The translations under genes and the position numbers were made by a program. From JADJTT01 sp049306275 (GTDB taxonomy: Bacteria; Bacteroidota; Bacteroidia; Chitinophagales; Saprospiraceae): DNA of 64,000 bases. Where the stretch lies: assembly GCA_049306275.1 (NCBI GenBank), contig JBAQQB010000138.1, positions 1 to 64,000 of the forward strand, given 5' to 3'. Below are positions 18,634 through 27,800 of the stretch, in pieces (positions within the stretch are counted from its first letter, which is position 1; each line of letters starts with the position of its first letter). The notes beneath the pieces were generated by a model. That model was not told the DNA's origin, did not search any database, and was given only the letters and a program-made list of their open reading frames with translations.

Positions 18634-19521
18634 ATGGCAACTGAAGAAAAATCTAACCAGCTGGAACCTTCAGAAGGAGCGGGCAACGAATTTGTACCCG
18701 AACTGACCCCGGCAAAGTTTGAGGAATACAGGACCAAAACCCTGGCACCGGAGATTACGGCCGAGACCAGCAAAAGAGAGGTCAAACTCAAAAACGCGGA
18801 GCAAAAAAGAGTGAACCGCCAATACAAGACCTGCTCCCTCCTGCAAGCGGAAAGCGCCAGCAACGAGTATGCGAAGATTTCCAACTGCATCACGACCTGG
18901 CTCGGCCAGAGCACGACCGAGATTCAGGGGCTTATCGCCGCTCAGATCACCGCAGGAGCAGAGTTGGACACAGCCCTGCTCGCCGCCGTCCAAGCTGTCA
19001 AAACGGCAAAATCGAAGATCAAAGCCGTCAAGGATGCCGCATGCAAACTGGAGAACTGCATGCAGGATTCTTGCAACTCCGAACAGCTGAAAGCCCTCAT
19101 CAAAGGCTTCAAAACGAGCTTTACCGGAGAAGTGGGAGCAATTGTAGAAAAAGCAGGCATTGCCAATGAAAGCGGCAATCACGTTTTTGAAACCGGCGTC
19201 AACGTTGTCGGGATCGCCAAATTCATCTGCATGCCCAGCCTGAAAGGATATGGAGACGCCCTCAAGATCGAGGTTGATGGCCTGACAGCCAATGTCGCCG
19301 ACAACATCAAGTTCAACGCTGGAGAAAAAGAAAAGGCGCAGAAGGATTTGACAACAGCCATTCAGGAGTACTCCACAGCCAGCTATCAATTCTTTGCTTC
19401 CGACCTGTGCAAGAAAGCCCTGGAATCGACTGACGACTATGCAGAAAACCCTGAATATGCAGGGATCAATACACTGGAATCCATTAACGACAAGGTTGCC
19501 GTGTCTTTTGAACAATGCTGA
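18634..19521 (+). CDS. Unknown helical protein between sheath and tube genes (295 aa)
   Basis: No recognised family. The protein is almost entirely predicted helix, Ala/Lys/Glu-rich, with several cysteines (including a CSLLQ segment and two Cys near ENCMQDSC). The first 60 residues are very charged and likely extended. It lies between the sheath and the tube genes, followed 32 bp later by a second helical Cys-containing protein. The pair may be paralogues or partners, perhaps an assembly chaperone or lumen protein, but that is inference. Codon usage matches its neighbours. Confidence 0.7.
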   Translation: MATEEKSNQLEPSEGAGNEFVPELTPAKFEEYRTKTLAPEITAETSKREVKLKNAEQKRVNRQYKTCSLLQAESASNEYAKISNCITTWLGQSTTEIQGLIAAQITAGAELDTALLAAVQAVKTAKSKIKAVKDAACKLENCMQDSCNSEQLKALIKGFKTSFTGEVGAIVEKAGIANESGNHVFETGVNVVGIAKFICMPSLKGYGDALKIEVDGLTANVADNIKFNAGEKEKAQKDLTTAIQEYSTASYQFFASDLCKKALESTDDYAENPEYAGINTLESINDKVAVSFEQC

Positions 19522-19553
19522 CTCCCTCTTCTCTCATCCAAATTTCGTAAAAA

Positions 19554-20552
19554 ATGAATAATCATTCCAATAGCACGACAAGCCCTTCACAGGAATACAT
19601 CGATGGGCTGAAGGAGGACCTGGACAAGGCAAAAAATTGCCTGGACGAAGCCATGGCCGAGGCAACAAAGGCAAAAGCCGAGTATCAGAATTCGGAAGCC
19701 TGGAAAATCTTTCTGGAGCATTTCTTCAACAGGATCAGCCAAACCCTTGATATCGCCCGGAATGTCATCATCGCGTTGGAAGGGGCGCATGGGCAGGCGG
19801 AGATCATCTGCACCAATATCAAATGTACGGTTGAAGCCCTTCAAATCCTGGTTGGGGAAGTAAAGGAAACTTCAGAGTGCGTCGAGGAATTGAAGCAGTT
19901 GCTCAAGGAATTGATCGAAAAGATCGATTGCATCAACGACCCCGTGCTGGATCCGAACGTCTCCATCCTGAAATGCATCATGGAACTGAAAGCCGCCGTG
20001 GACACAGCGATGGACGCTACCCTGAACTCCATCTCCGCCTCGCTCCACGCCGTCAAGCTCCTGAATAAACTACTGTGGATGATCTGCGAGGAAGACCTGG
20101 GTGGAAGTCCCATCCAGGGCGGCCTGATCCACAACCTGGAAGGCCTGATCAAACTGGTCCAGTGCGGCGAACTACCCGACGAATACCTGCCTCCACAGAT
20201 CGTTGCGCCAGGCCTTAATCCTGCCGGACAAGCGGGAGGAAAAATAGTGGCGAAAGGCGTCAAAGCCCCAGCTGACGATTGCGATAGCGCCGCGGCGGCA
20301 TCCATGAAGAATTGCGTGATATCTCCCAAACCCTGCCTCTGCGTGCCCCCGCCCGATGGATGCAGCAATCCGGACTGCTCGACGGAAAGCTACTACAACA
20401 GCCTGCTGGCAGACTTTGAAAATGCCAAAGCGCTGTACAAGTACAAAAAGTGCATCTGGGAAAAGGCAGATGAAGCCCGGATCAAAGCGCAATCTCACTA
20501 TGACGCCCTTTTCAAGGCGCTTGAAGCCGCCAAAGCCGCCAAGGCATGCTGA
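19554..20552 (+). CDS. Unknown coiled-coil, Cys-rich protein (332 aa)
   Basis: No recognised family. Residues about 10-140 form long charged helices with coiled-coil character. A middle region (about 190-245) is Pro/Gly-rich. Near residues 255-275 is a cysteine cluster (CLCVPPPDGCSNPDC), followed by a C-terminal helix (about 280-332) ending in AKAC. The cysteine cluster may bind metal or form disulfides. It lies directly before the two tube genes, with a 38-bp gap. Together with the preceding gene it forms a helical pair that I do not know from the Afp or PVC clusters. Confidence 0.7.
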   Translation: MNNHSNSTTSPSQEYIDGLKEDLDKAKNCLDEAMAEATKAKAEYQNSEAWKIFLEHFFNRISQTLDIARNVIIALEGAHGQAEIICTNIKCTVEALQILVGEVKETSECVEELKQLLKELIEKIDCINDPVLDPNVSILKCIMELKAAVDTAMDATLNSISASLHAVKLLNKLLWMICEEDLGGSPIQGGLIHNLEGLIKLVQCGELPDEYLPPQIVAPGLNPAGQAGGKIVAKGVKAPADDCDSAAAASMKNCVISPKPCLCVPPPDGCSNPDCSTESYYNSLLADFENAKALYKYKKCIWEKADEARIKAQSHYDALFKALEAAKAAKAC

Positions 20553-20590
20553 TTGAAATTCATCACTCTTAACCATCAAACCGCCGAATC

Positions 20591-21046
20591 ATGGCTGCAG
20601 ATTATCCATTACCCAAGTTCCACTTCCAGGTGGAATGGGGAGGCACGAAGATCGGATTCACCGAAGTGTCGGGCCTCGATTTCGAAACCGAACCCATCGA
20701 GTACCGCCACGGCGCAAGCCCGGAATACTTCAAAACCAAACAACCGGGCATGCAGAAGTGGTCGAACATCACCCTCAAGCGCGGAACCTTCAACTCCGAT
20801 AACGAGTACTACGACTGGTGGAAGGAGACCGTCTTCTTCGAAGAAGGCGAATCTACCGGATCCAAATACCGCAGGGATATCACCATCAGCCTGCTCAATG
20901 AAGAACACGAACCAACCATCGTCTGGAAAGTCAAGAATGCCTGGCCCATCAAAATACAGACCACCGACCTGAAAGCCGACGCCAATGAAGTGGCGATCGA
21001 ATCGATGGAACTGGTGCACGAAGGGCTCGTCATCCAAAACGACTAG
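20591..21046 (+). CDS. Inner tube protein (gp19-like, Afp1/Pvc1 type)
   Basis: This is a 151-aa subunit of the inner tube that the sheath drives through the target envelope. The sequence fits the T4 gp19-like fold: KFHFQVEWGG, then FTEVSGLDFETEPIEYRHG, then the ITLKRGTF strand. Length is typical. It is followed after two bases by a second tube-family gene. I take this one as the main tube subunit because it better matches Afp1/Pvc1, with its FTEVSGLD motif and the conserved WK..AWP segment near the end. Confidence 0.93.
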   Translation: MAADYPLPKFHFQVEWGGTKIGFTEVSGLDFETEPIEYRHGASPEYFKTKQPGMQKWSNITLKRGTFNSDNEYYDWWKETVFFEEGESTGSKYRRDITISLLNEEHEPTIVWKVKNAWPIKIQTTDLKADANEVAIESMELVHEGLVIQND

Positions 21047-21048
21047 TC

Positions 21049-21501
21049 ATGAGGGAATACCATCCAGTTAATTTTCATTACCGGGTGGAGTTTCTGGACT
21101 TGCCAGGCCGGACGCCGGAGGATATCAAATTCCAATCGGTTACTGGGCTTAGCGTCGATTTCAATACAGACAGCTTCAAGGAGGGCGGGGAAAATCGCTT
21201 CGAGCACATCGTACCCGCCCGCACAAAATACCCTGAACTGGTGCTGAAACGTGGCCTCTACCTCCCTGGAAAATCGGGACTGACCGACTGGTGCAACAAA
21301 GCCTTCGACAACTTCATTTTCCAGCCGGTCAACCTCAACGTGCAACTGCTCAATGAAAACCACGAAACCCTGGTCCAATGGAAAGTCGTGCACGCCTGGC
21401 CTAAAAGCTGGGAATTTGGAGAACTCAACGCGGAAGACGGCAAAATCCTGATCGAAACATTCAAGCTGAACTACAACTACTTCAGGTACAGAAAACCGTA
21501 A
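21049..21501 (+). CDS. Second tube protein (Afp5/Pvc5-like tube initiator)
   Basis: This 150-aa protein also has the gp19-like fold: VNFHYRVEFLD, FQSVTGLSVDF, VLKRGLYLPG, then an AWP segment before the last strand. It is clearly divergent from the preceding tube protein, as expected for the Afp5/Pvc5 class, which forms the tube layer at the baseplate. The start is two bases after the previous stop, indicating translational coupling. Confidence 0.88.
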   Translation: MREYHPVNFHYRVEFLDLPGRTPEDIKFQSVTGLSVDFNTDSFKEGGENRFEHIVPARTKYPELVLKRGLYLPGKSGLTDWCNKAFDNFIFQPVNLNVQLLNENHETLVQWKVVHAWPKSWEFGELNAEDGKILIETFKLNYNYFRYRKP

Positions 21502-21511
21502 ACTCATAAAC

Positions 21512-21673
21512 ATGCCGCTCGAAATCAGGGAATTACATATCAAGGTGGCCGTTGAAGAGCCATCCTCCGGCCAGCCCTCCCCCGCGCAGGGGAGCCAGCA
21601 ATCACAGGAAGCCCTGATCAAGGCTCTGGTAGACAAAATATTGGAAATCCTGAAAGAACGAATGGAAAAATGA
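21512..21673 (+). CDS. Small DUF5908-type eCIS protein (Afp6/Pvc6-like, 53 aa)
   Basis: A short ORF reads MPLEIRELHIKVAVEE at its start, matching the MP-x-EI-x-EL-x-I-K pattern of DUF5908 proteins found in eCIS clusters. The middle is Gln/Ser/Pro-rich and the end is a charged helix. Its stop overlaps the start of the LysM protein gene by four bases (ATGA), a sign of translational coupling. Its position between the second tube gene and the LysM gene is the same as that of Afp6/Pvc6. Its precise role is not established as far as I know. Confidence 0.8.
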   Translation: MPLEIRELHIKVAVEEPSSGQPSPAQGSQQSQEALIKALVDKILEILKERMEK

Positions 21674-22359
21674 GCGACGGACAATTGTCGAAACTCGAGA
21701 TACTGGCTTTTACCAATAAAGAGCTCACTTCCCGCGGTAACCCGGGCCGATTCGTCGTGCCCATAAACCCGGAAACCTTCGCGCGCAGCCTCGCGGTAAA
21801 TCAAGAAGACAGCCAGGCCCAGGGCAACCAGGGAACCGACCTGAAATACACCGGCACCCAACCCGAGGAAATCAAATTTGACTTCGTCCTAGACGAAACC
21901 AACACCTTCATGGGCTATCATAAGTCCCACGACAATAAATCCGTGGCAAGGCAGCTGGACGATTTCCTCCGGACGGTTTACTACATGAACGGGAAGATCC
22001 ACAAACCCCATTTTCTTAAAATCATCTGGGGCGCCCACTTCACCTTCGATTGTGTGCTAACCAAGTTAGACATCAATTACACCTTGTTCCATCCCGACGG
22101 AGCCCCCCTCCGCGCCAAGATCAGCGCGACCTTCAAGGGCACGGTGGAGCAGGATAAACGCGTACGCGAAGAAGGCAAGAACTCGCCTGACCTGACACAT
22201 GTCCGCCAACTGAAAGGCGGGCAAAAACTGCCCCAGATGGTCCATGAAATATACGGCGACCAATCTTACTACCTGCAGGTTGCAAGGGCAAACGACCTGA
22301 CCAGTTTCCGCAACATCCCGGAAGGCAGGGAGATCATTTTCCCACCTCTCCAAAAATAG
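21670..22359 (+). CDS. LysM-containing baseplate hub protein (Afp7/Pvc7-like)
   Basis: The 229-aa protein links the tube and the spike at the baseplate. Residues about 5-150 form a beta-rich domain (FVVPINPETFARS, then TLFHPDGAPLRAKISATF). Residues about 178-228 read as a LysM module (LPQMVHEIYGD, YYLQVARAND, ending IPEGREIIFPPL). This arrangement matches Afp7/Pvc7 and the gp53-like proteins. The start overlaps the upstream small gene by four bases. The next gene begins 6 bp downstream. Confidence 0.9.
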   Translation: MSDGQLSKLEILAFTNKELTSRGNPGRFVVPINPETFARSLAVNQEDSQAQGNQGTDLKYTGTQPEEIKFDFVLDETNTFMGYHKSHDNKSVARQLDDFLRTVYYMNGKIHKPHFLKIIWGAHFTFDCVLTKLDINYTLFHPDGAPLRAKISATFKGTVEQDKRVREEGKNSPDLTHVRQLKGGQKLPQMVHEIYGDQSYYLQVARANDLTSFRNIPEGREIIFPPLQK

Positions 22360-22365
22360 CGATCT

Positions 22366-24138
22366 GTGAACAACTCGCTCGTCATACCGAACAATTCGAC
22401 CTACGACCTGCCTTCTTTTGACATTCTTTCAGAAGGACGGGCCATCGATTCCGGGTACCAGGTCTACTATTTCGAAATGGTGAAAATGGCCAATAAAATC
22501 CCTTATGCCAAACTGGCGCTCAGGGATGGAAACGCCGCGGAAGGAACCTTCGAGATCACAGACTCCGACACTTTCCGCCCCGGCAAAAAGATCGAGATCA
22601 AGGCGGGCTACGACCAGAACAACGAAACCATCTTCAAGGGGGTGGTCGTCAAACAACGCCTGAAAATCGGCGCCGAAGGCTTGTCGGTACTCTATGTCGA
22701 CTGCCGCGACGAGGCGTTCAAAACCACCCTTGGCAGGAAAAACAAGTATTTCGAAGATGTAAAGGACAGCGACGCCATAGAAGAGATTCTTTCCGCTTAC
22801 GGGCTGGCCGGAGACGTGGCGGCTACCTCGGTACAACACAAGGAGTTGATCCAGTTCCATGCCACGGATTGGGATTTCATCCTCTGCCGGGCGGAAGCGA
22901 ACGGTATGCTGGTTTTCGCGAATGACGGGAAGGTAAATGTCGCCGTACCCTCCAGTTCCGGTTCGCCGGCGCTTCAACTGGGTTTCGGAGGCAACCTGCT
23001 GGAGTTTGAAGCGGAAATGGACGCCAGAACACAATGGAAAAAGGCGGTTGCCAAATCGTGGAACTATGCCGCGCAAAGCCCCTTCGAAGCTGAATCGTCC
23101 GGCGCCGCCTTTACTGAAAATGGGAGCCCCTCAGGCTCCGATCTGGCAGATGTCGGCGCGCCCGATTCATACGATCTGCGCCACAGCGGGCATTTGCCGG
23201 AAGACGAGCTGGGCGAATGGGCCAAAAGCTGCATGATGAAAAGCCGCCTGGCAAAGGTCAGAGGCCGGGCGAGGTTTCGCGGGTTCGCCAACATCCTGCC
23301 CGGGCAGGTGGTGAAACTGGAAGGAGTTGGCGACCGGTTCAACGGAAATGTCTATGTCACCGGCGTTCGTTACGAGATGATCGAAGGCGCCTGTTTCGGC
23401 GACCTGCAGTTCGGGATGGATCCCAGGTGGGTCAGCCATGAACAGGATCTCGTGGACCATCCCGCATCCGGCGTCATGCCGGGTGTCAACGGCCTGCAAA
23501 TCGGCAAAGTGATCCAACTGGAAGGCGACCCCGACGGCGAAGACCGGATACTGGTCAAACTCCCCATCGTCGACCCCGACGGAGCAGGCGCCTGGACCCG
23601 TCTGGCGAGCCTGGATGCAGGCAACAACAGAGGTTGGGTCATCCGGCCTGAGATCGACGACGAGGTTATCGTCGGGTTTATCAACGACGACCCCCGCGAT
23701 GCCGTTGTGCTCGGCATGCTTCATAGCAGCAGCCACCCGGCGCCTATACCGGCGGCCGACGACAACCATATCAAAGGCTATACATCCCGCAGTGAGATGA
23801 AAGTGGAGTTCGACGACGACCAAAAAATCATCGTCATCTCAACACCCGCGGGAAACAACATCACGATCACCGAGGCAGGTACGGCCATCGAAATCACCGA
23901 TCAGAACGGAAACGAATACAAAATGAACCCCGACGGTATTTCCCTGAAGAGCCCTGCCGACATCAAACTGGAGGCGACGGGCAATATCTCCATCAAGGCG
24001 ACCGGCGACCTGAGCATGGAGGGTATGAATGTGAAGGGAAAAGCCAATGTCCAAATGAAAATGGAGGGCTCGGCTTCGGCGGAGTTCAGCGCGGGAGGCC
24101 AGACCGCGATAAAAGGCGGAATGGTCATGATCAATTGA
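22366..24138 (+). CDS. Spike protein (VgrG/gp27-gp5-like, Afp8/Pvc8)
   Basis: This is the central membrane-piercing spike of the particle, expected to be a trimer. Residues 1-about 340 form the gp27-like hub domain. Residues about 375-475 are the gp5 OB-fold (LQIGKVIQLEGDPDGEDR, then RPEIDDEVIVGFINDDPRD and VVLGMLHSS). The remaining residues are a regular beta-helix with NGNEYKMNPDGISLKS-type repeats. The start codon is GTG at 22366, 6 bp after the previous stop. Length (590 aa) is normal for the family. No C-terminal toxin domain is fused. The PAAR gene follows immediately and would cap it. Confidence 0.93.
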   Translation: MNNSLVIPNNSTYDLPSFDILSEGRAIDSGYQVYYFEMVKMANKIPYAKLALRDGNAAEGTFEITDSDTFRPGKKIEIKAGYDQNNETIFKGVVVKQRLKIGAEGLSVLYVDCRDEAFKTTLGRKNKYFEDVKDSDAIEEILSAYGLAGDVAATSVQHKELIQFHATDWDFILCRAEANGMLVFANDGKVNVAVPSSSGSPALQLGFGGNLLEFEAEMDARTQWKKAVAKSWNYAAQSPFEAESSGAAFTENGSPSGSDLADVGAPDSYDLRHSGHLPEDELGEWAKSCMMKSRLAKVRGRARFRGFANILPGQVVKLEGVGDRFNGNVYVTGVRYEMIEGACFGDLQFGMDPRWVSHEQDLVDHPASGVMPGVNGLQIGKVIQLEGDPDGEDRILVKLPIVDPDGAGAWTRLASLDAGNNRGWVIRPEIDDEVIVGFINDDPRDAVVLGMLHSSSHPAPIPAADDNHIKGYTSRSEMKVEFDDDQKIIVISTPAGNNITITEAGTAIEITDQNGNEYKMNPDGISLKSPADIKLEATGNISIKATGDLSMEGMNVKGKANVQMKMEGSASAEFSAGGQTAIKGGMVMIN

Positions 24139-24151
24139 TAATACCAACATT

Positions 24152-24445
24152 ATGGCGTCAGCAGCGAGAATCACGGATATGCATGTTTGCCCGCTCGTCA
24201 ACCCGGGCCCGGTTCCCCATGTCGGCGGCCCCATTACGGGGCCCGGAGCCCCCACCGTTTTGATCGGTGGAATGCCCGCCGCGGTCATGGGAGATATCTG
24301 CGTCTGTACCGGTCCGCCCGACTCCATTGTCAAGGGATCAGGAACGGTGCTGATATGCGGGAAACCGGCTGCCCGGATGGGAGATACCACCGCCCACGGA
24401 GGAACCATAGTTGCGGGAGCGCCAACAGTAATGATCGGCGGATAA
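24152..24445 (+). CDS. PAAR-domain spike tip protein
   Basis: The 97-aa protein is a single PAAR domain that sharpens the spike. It shows the PAAR pattern: an N-terminal MASAARITDMHVCP segment, glycine-rich turns (GGPITGPGAPTVLIGG), AAVMGDICVCTG, then a second half repeating the pattern (AARMGDTTAHGG) and ending TVMIGG. Cysteine and histidine residues for a metal site are present. The start is 13 bp after the spike gene. There is no extension that would suggest an attached effector. Confidence 0.93.
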   Translation: MASAARITDMHVCPLVNPGPVPHVGGPITGPGAPTVLIGGMPAAVMGDICVCTGPPDSIVKGSGTVLICGKPAARMGDTTAHGGTIVAGAPTVMIGG

Positions 24446-24455
24446 AAAATGCATC

Positions 24456-24872
24456 ATGGCAGATAAAAATGATTTTCTGGGTAAAGGCTGGTCCTTCCCG
24501 CCCTCTTTCCGGGGGGCCAACAGGGGAGTGAATATGGTGGCAGGCCGCGAAGACATTGAGCAAAGCCTCCACATCCTGCTGACAACCACGCTGGGCGAAC
24601 GCGTAATGTCGCCCAGCTATGGATGCAGCCTCGACAATATGCAGTTCGAGCCGGTCACCTCCTCACTGCTGGGATATATGCGCGACCTGATCTCCAACGC
24701 CTTGCTCTACCACGAAGCCAGGATCAGGGTGCTCCACATCGAAATTACCGAAGCGGATTCCCTGGACTTGCTCGAGGGGAAGATTGAGATTTCCATAGAC
24801 TACGAGATCAGGGGAACGAACTCCCGCTACAACTATGTCTACGACTATTACCGGACAGAAGGAATAAATTGA
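24456..24872 (+). CDS. Baseplate wedge protein, gp25-like (Afp9/Pvc9)
   Basis: The 138-aa protein matches the T4 gp25/lysozyme-like baseplate family: a middle helix leading into LLTTTLGERVMSP, SYGCSLDNM, then a C-terminal strand with the ID-x-EIRG motif. It anchors sheath assembly to the baseplate. Length is typical. The start is 10 bp after the PAAR gene and the stop is one base before the next start, so expression is tightly coupled. Confidence 0.93.
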   Translation: MADKNDFLGKGWSFPPSFRGANRGVNMVAGREDIEQSLHILLTTTLGERVMSPSYGCSLDNMQFEPVTSSLLGYMRDLISNALLYHEARIRVLHIEITEADSLDLLEGKIEISIDYEIRGTNSRYNYVYDYYRTEGIN

Positions 24873-24873
24873 T

Positions 24874-27800
24874 ATGGAAACGCCTTTTGCACATATTCCC
24901 CATCCGCTCATCAGGGACGGCCGCAGCCAGCTGGATCGCCGCAACGATGCCCTGCTGCCGGAATCAGCCCCAATTGACGGCCGAAACCTGGGGGATTTGC
25001 TGCAATACCTTCTCGAGTACGCCCGGCAGATCAATTTCTATGACCAGGACCACCTGCATCGCGATGGCGACTGGGCTCAGGCATTCCAAAACAGCATTCC
25101 CTTTCAATACGCGATAATCGGAGGCTTCGGCCTGGATGACATCGAAACCCGGTTTGAGGAAGTGAGCCGCAGCATCCGCCGGAGGCTCAGTTTTCACAGC
25201 CTCAATCCCTTGTTCGATCTCCTTTTCGACATGGCCGCCCGATTGGAAACATGGCTCTTCAGCCTGTCAAATGACACCACCGGCCTCAAAACCGCCATTG
25301 AAAACCTGATAGAAACCAACCTCCGCGCCCGGATGCTCAAAGTGATCGGCCTGGCAAACGGAGCAGGGAAATGGGGCTACCAAAGAAGCAAAAACCAGGA
25401 TAACCTCGAAGATTTCTGGAAGTTAAGCGCATTTGAAATCTACAAGGTCGACCCCGCCATCCTCTCCATCAAGGGGAGCCAAAAAATCAAAACGCTCGAA
25501 GCCCTGGAAATCCTGGAAGAACAATATCGCACCTTCTTCAAAGGACTACAGGAGATCATCTCCATCGCCCAGGACGAGGCCATGCTCGAAAAGACCATTA
25601 CAGGAACTGAAGACCAGGACCACGAACCACACCTGGCCCTTATCTTCTCCTTCTTGCTGCTGTTCAAGGAGCTACAGGGTAATCTCAACGACCTGTCCAC
25701 CTCCCATCTGGATTTCTTTTACCGGAAAACCCTTCACCTGAAGGAACTTCCCATTGTACCCGACAAGGCACACCTCGTTTTCGAACTGGCGAAAATGGTA
25801 GAAACCGAGGTGGTCCTGGAAAAAGGCGAACGCTTCAAAGCCGGAAAGGACGACAACGGGCAGGATATCATTTTCCAGCTGGAAGACGAAATCGTGCTGG
25901 ACAAAACGGTTGTCGCGGACCTCAGGACTATTTTCATCGATCAGGGGGAAAGCGGCGCGTTTATTCCCGACAGTCTCTCCGCCGTCTACGCGGCGCCGGT
26001 TGCCAATTCGGCCGACGGGAAGGGGGAAAAATTCGCCAAAGGTCAGACCCCATCCTGGAAAACCACCGGCGCCTCCAGGAGCAAATGGACCAACCCCGAC
26101 ACCGGCAAGCTAGAAGCTCATCCATTCGCCCGGCTGGGGTTTGTGCTGGCTTCCAAGGTACTGTTCCTCCGGGAGGGAAAGCGAAGGATATGCGTCTTTA
26201 TCGAGGTGGCTGACGATTGCCTGCCTCAAACGCCCCTTTCGGCAGAATTCGATGTTTGGTTAAGCACGGAAAAAGGGTGGATCCCAACCCAACCGGTTGC
26301 GTTGACGCTCAACGGAACAACGCTTGGATTTGAAATAACCCTGGAACCCGATTTCCCACCGGTGATCTATCCCGGCGCCAAACTCCTCGAATCGGACTAC
26401 GGTCATGAGCTGCCGATGATCAAGCTGGAACTGAAGCAACAGACAAATAGCGATTCGCCATACTATTGGCTGCGTTTATTGCAGGTCAGCCGGATATCCA
26501 TTGACGCATACGTTTGCGACCTGCGCAACCTCGTCGTCCAAAACGACCTCTCGGTGATGGATCCCAACAAGCCATTCCAGCCCTTCGGTCCGGCGCCAAA
26601 GAAGAACAGTTCCAACTTCCTGATCGGAAGCGAGGAGATATTCTGCAAGGAATGGCAGGCTATCGACATCAATATCAAGTGGAAAGACAAGCCGGCGGAT
26701 TTTGGAGAGCACTATAAGGGCTATGTCCCGACCCCTTCTGAAGGCAGCTACGTGAGTACGGTTGATGTGCTCTCCGGGAAAAACTGGATACCCGCTTCCG
26801 GAAGCCCGGTCCGCCTGTTCCTCGACGATGGCAACAGGATTTCAAAAGACGGGCAGGTCTGTTCTCATCCTGATTTCACCTATTCTCATATCGAAAATGC
26901 GGGAGCGGAGCCATGCCCGGTCCCCCCTTCGATCGTCAATGGCTATACCAATGATCTGGAGTGTGGATTTTTGAGGTTGAAATTGGGTGAAGTTGATTTT
27001 TTGCATGAAGAATATCCAAAAGTTTTAGCTGCCCAACTGTTGACAATTTCAGAGGCCGCAACGTTGAATCCCGCAAATAATGTGGCGCTTGGGGGAGAAA
27101 ATAACAAAATTCTGCTTCTGAACTTAGACGCATACAACGATCTTAAGCAAAACCTTACTCAAACTGTATCCAAAACGACCGCTACTAAAACTTCAGTAAA
27201 TAATCTTTTCAACGGTCCGTTCTTAAGCCTGCCTCAGCGGCATCAAACCGCGATGGCTTTATCACAGGAAGCCAAGGATTTTGCAGGGAGTTCGAATTCG
27301 GATTTCGGAAAGCTTTACGAAGAATTAGACCCGATACCCAATCCCCCCTACACCCCTCTCATCGAATCGCTGAGCCTGGACTACCACGCCAGGGCTACCA
27401 CAGCCAACCAAGGCATCCAATTCATTCACCTGCATCCCTGGCAGGGAACCTACGAAGCCTTCGAACCGGTAGAACCTGCCAGTCCGACGGTTCTGCCCTG
27501 TTTCATCGATGAAGGCGCCCTTTATATCGGGCTGGACCAATTCAAACCCGGGAGCATCCTCAACCTGCTGTTTCAGATGGAGCCCTCCACGGCCGATCCT
27601 GACACCGACAAGGCGGTAGTGTGCTGGGAATACCTGCGAGGCAACACCTGGAAACCACTCCTGCCCGACGAAGAGGTCTTGACTGACGGAACAAAAGGAC
27701 TGATACAATCCGGGATTGCCAGGATCGCCGTGCCTTTGGATATTTCCAATGAAAAAACGACGATCATGCCGCCGGGCTTGCACTGGATCAAAGCAAGGGC

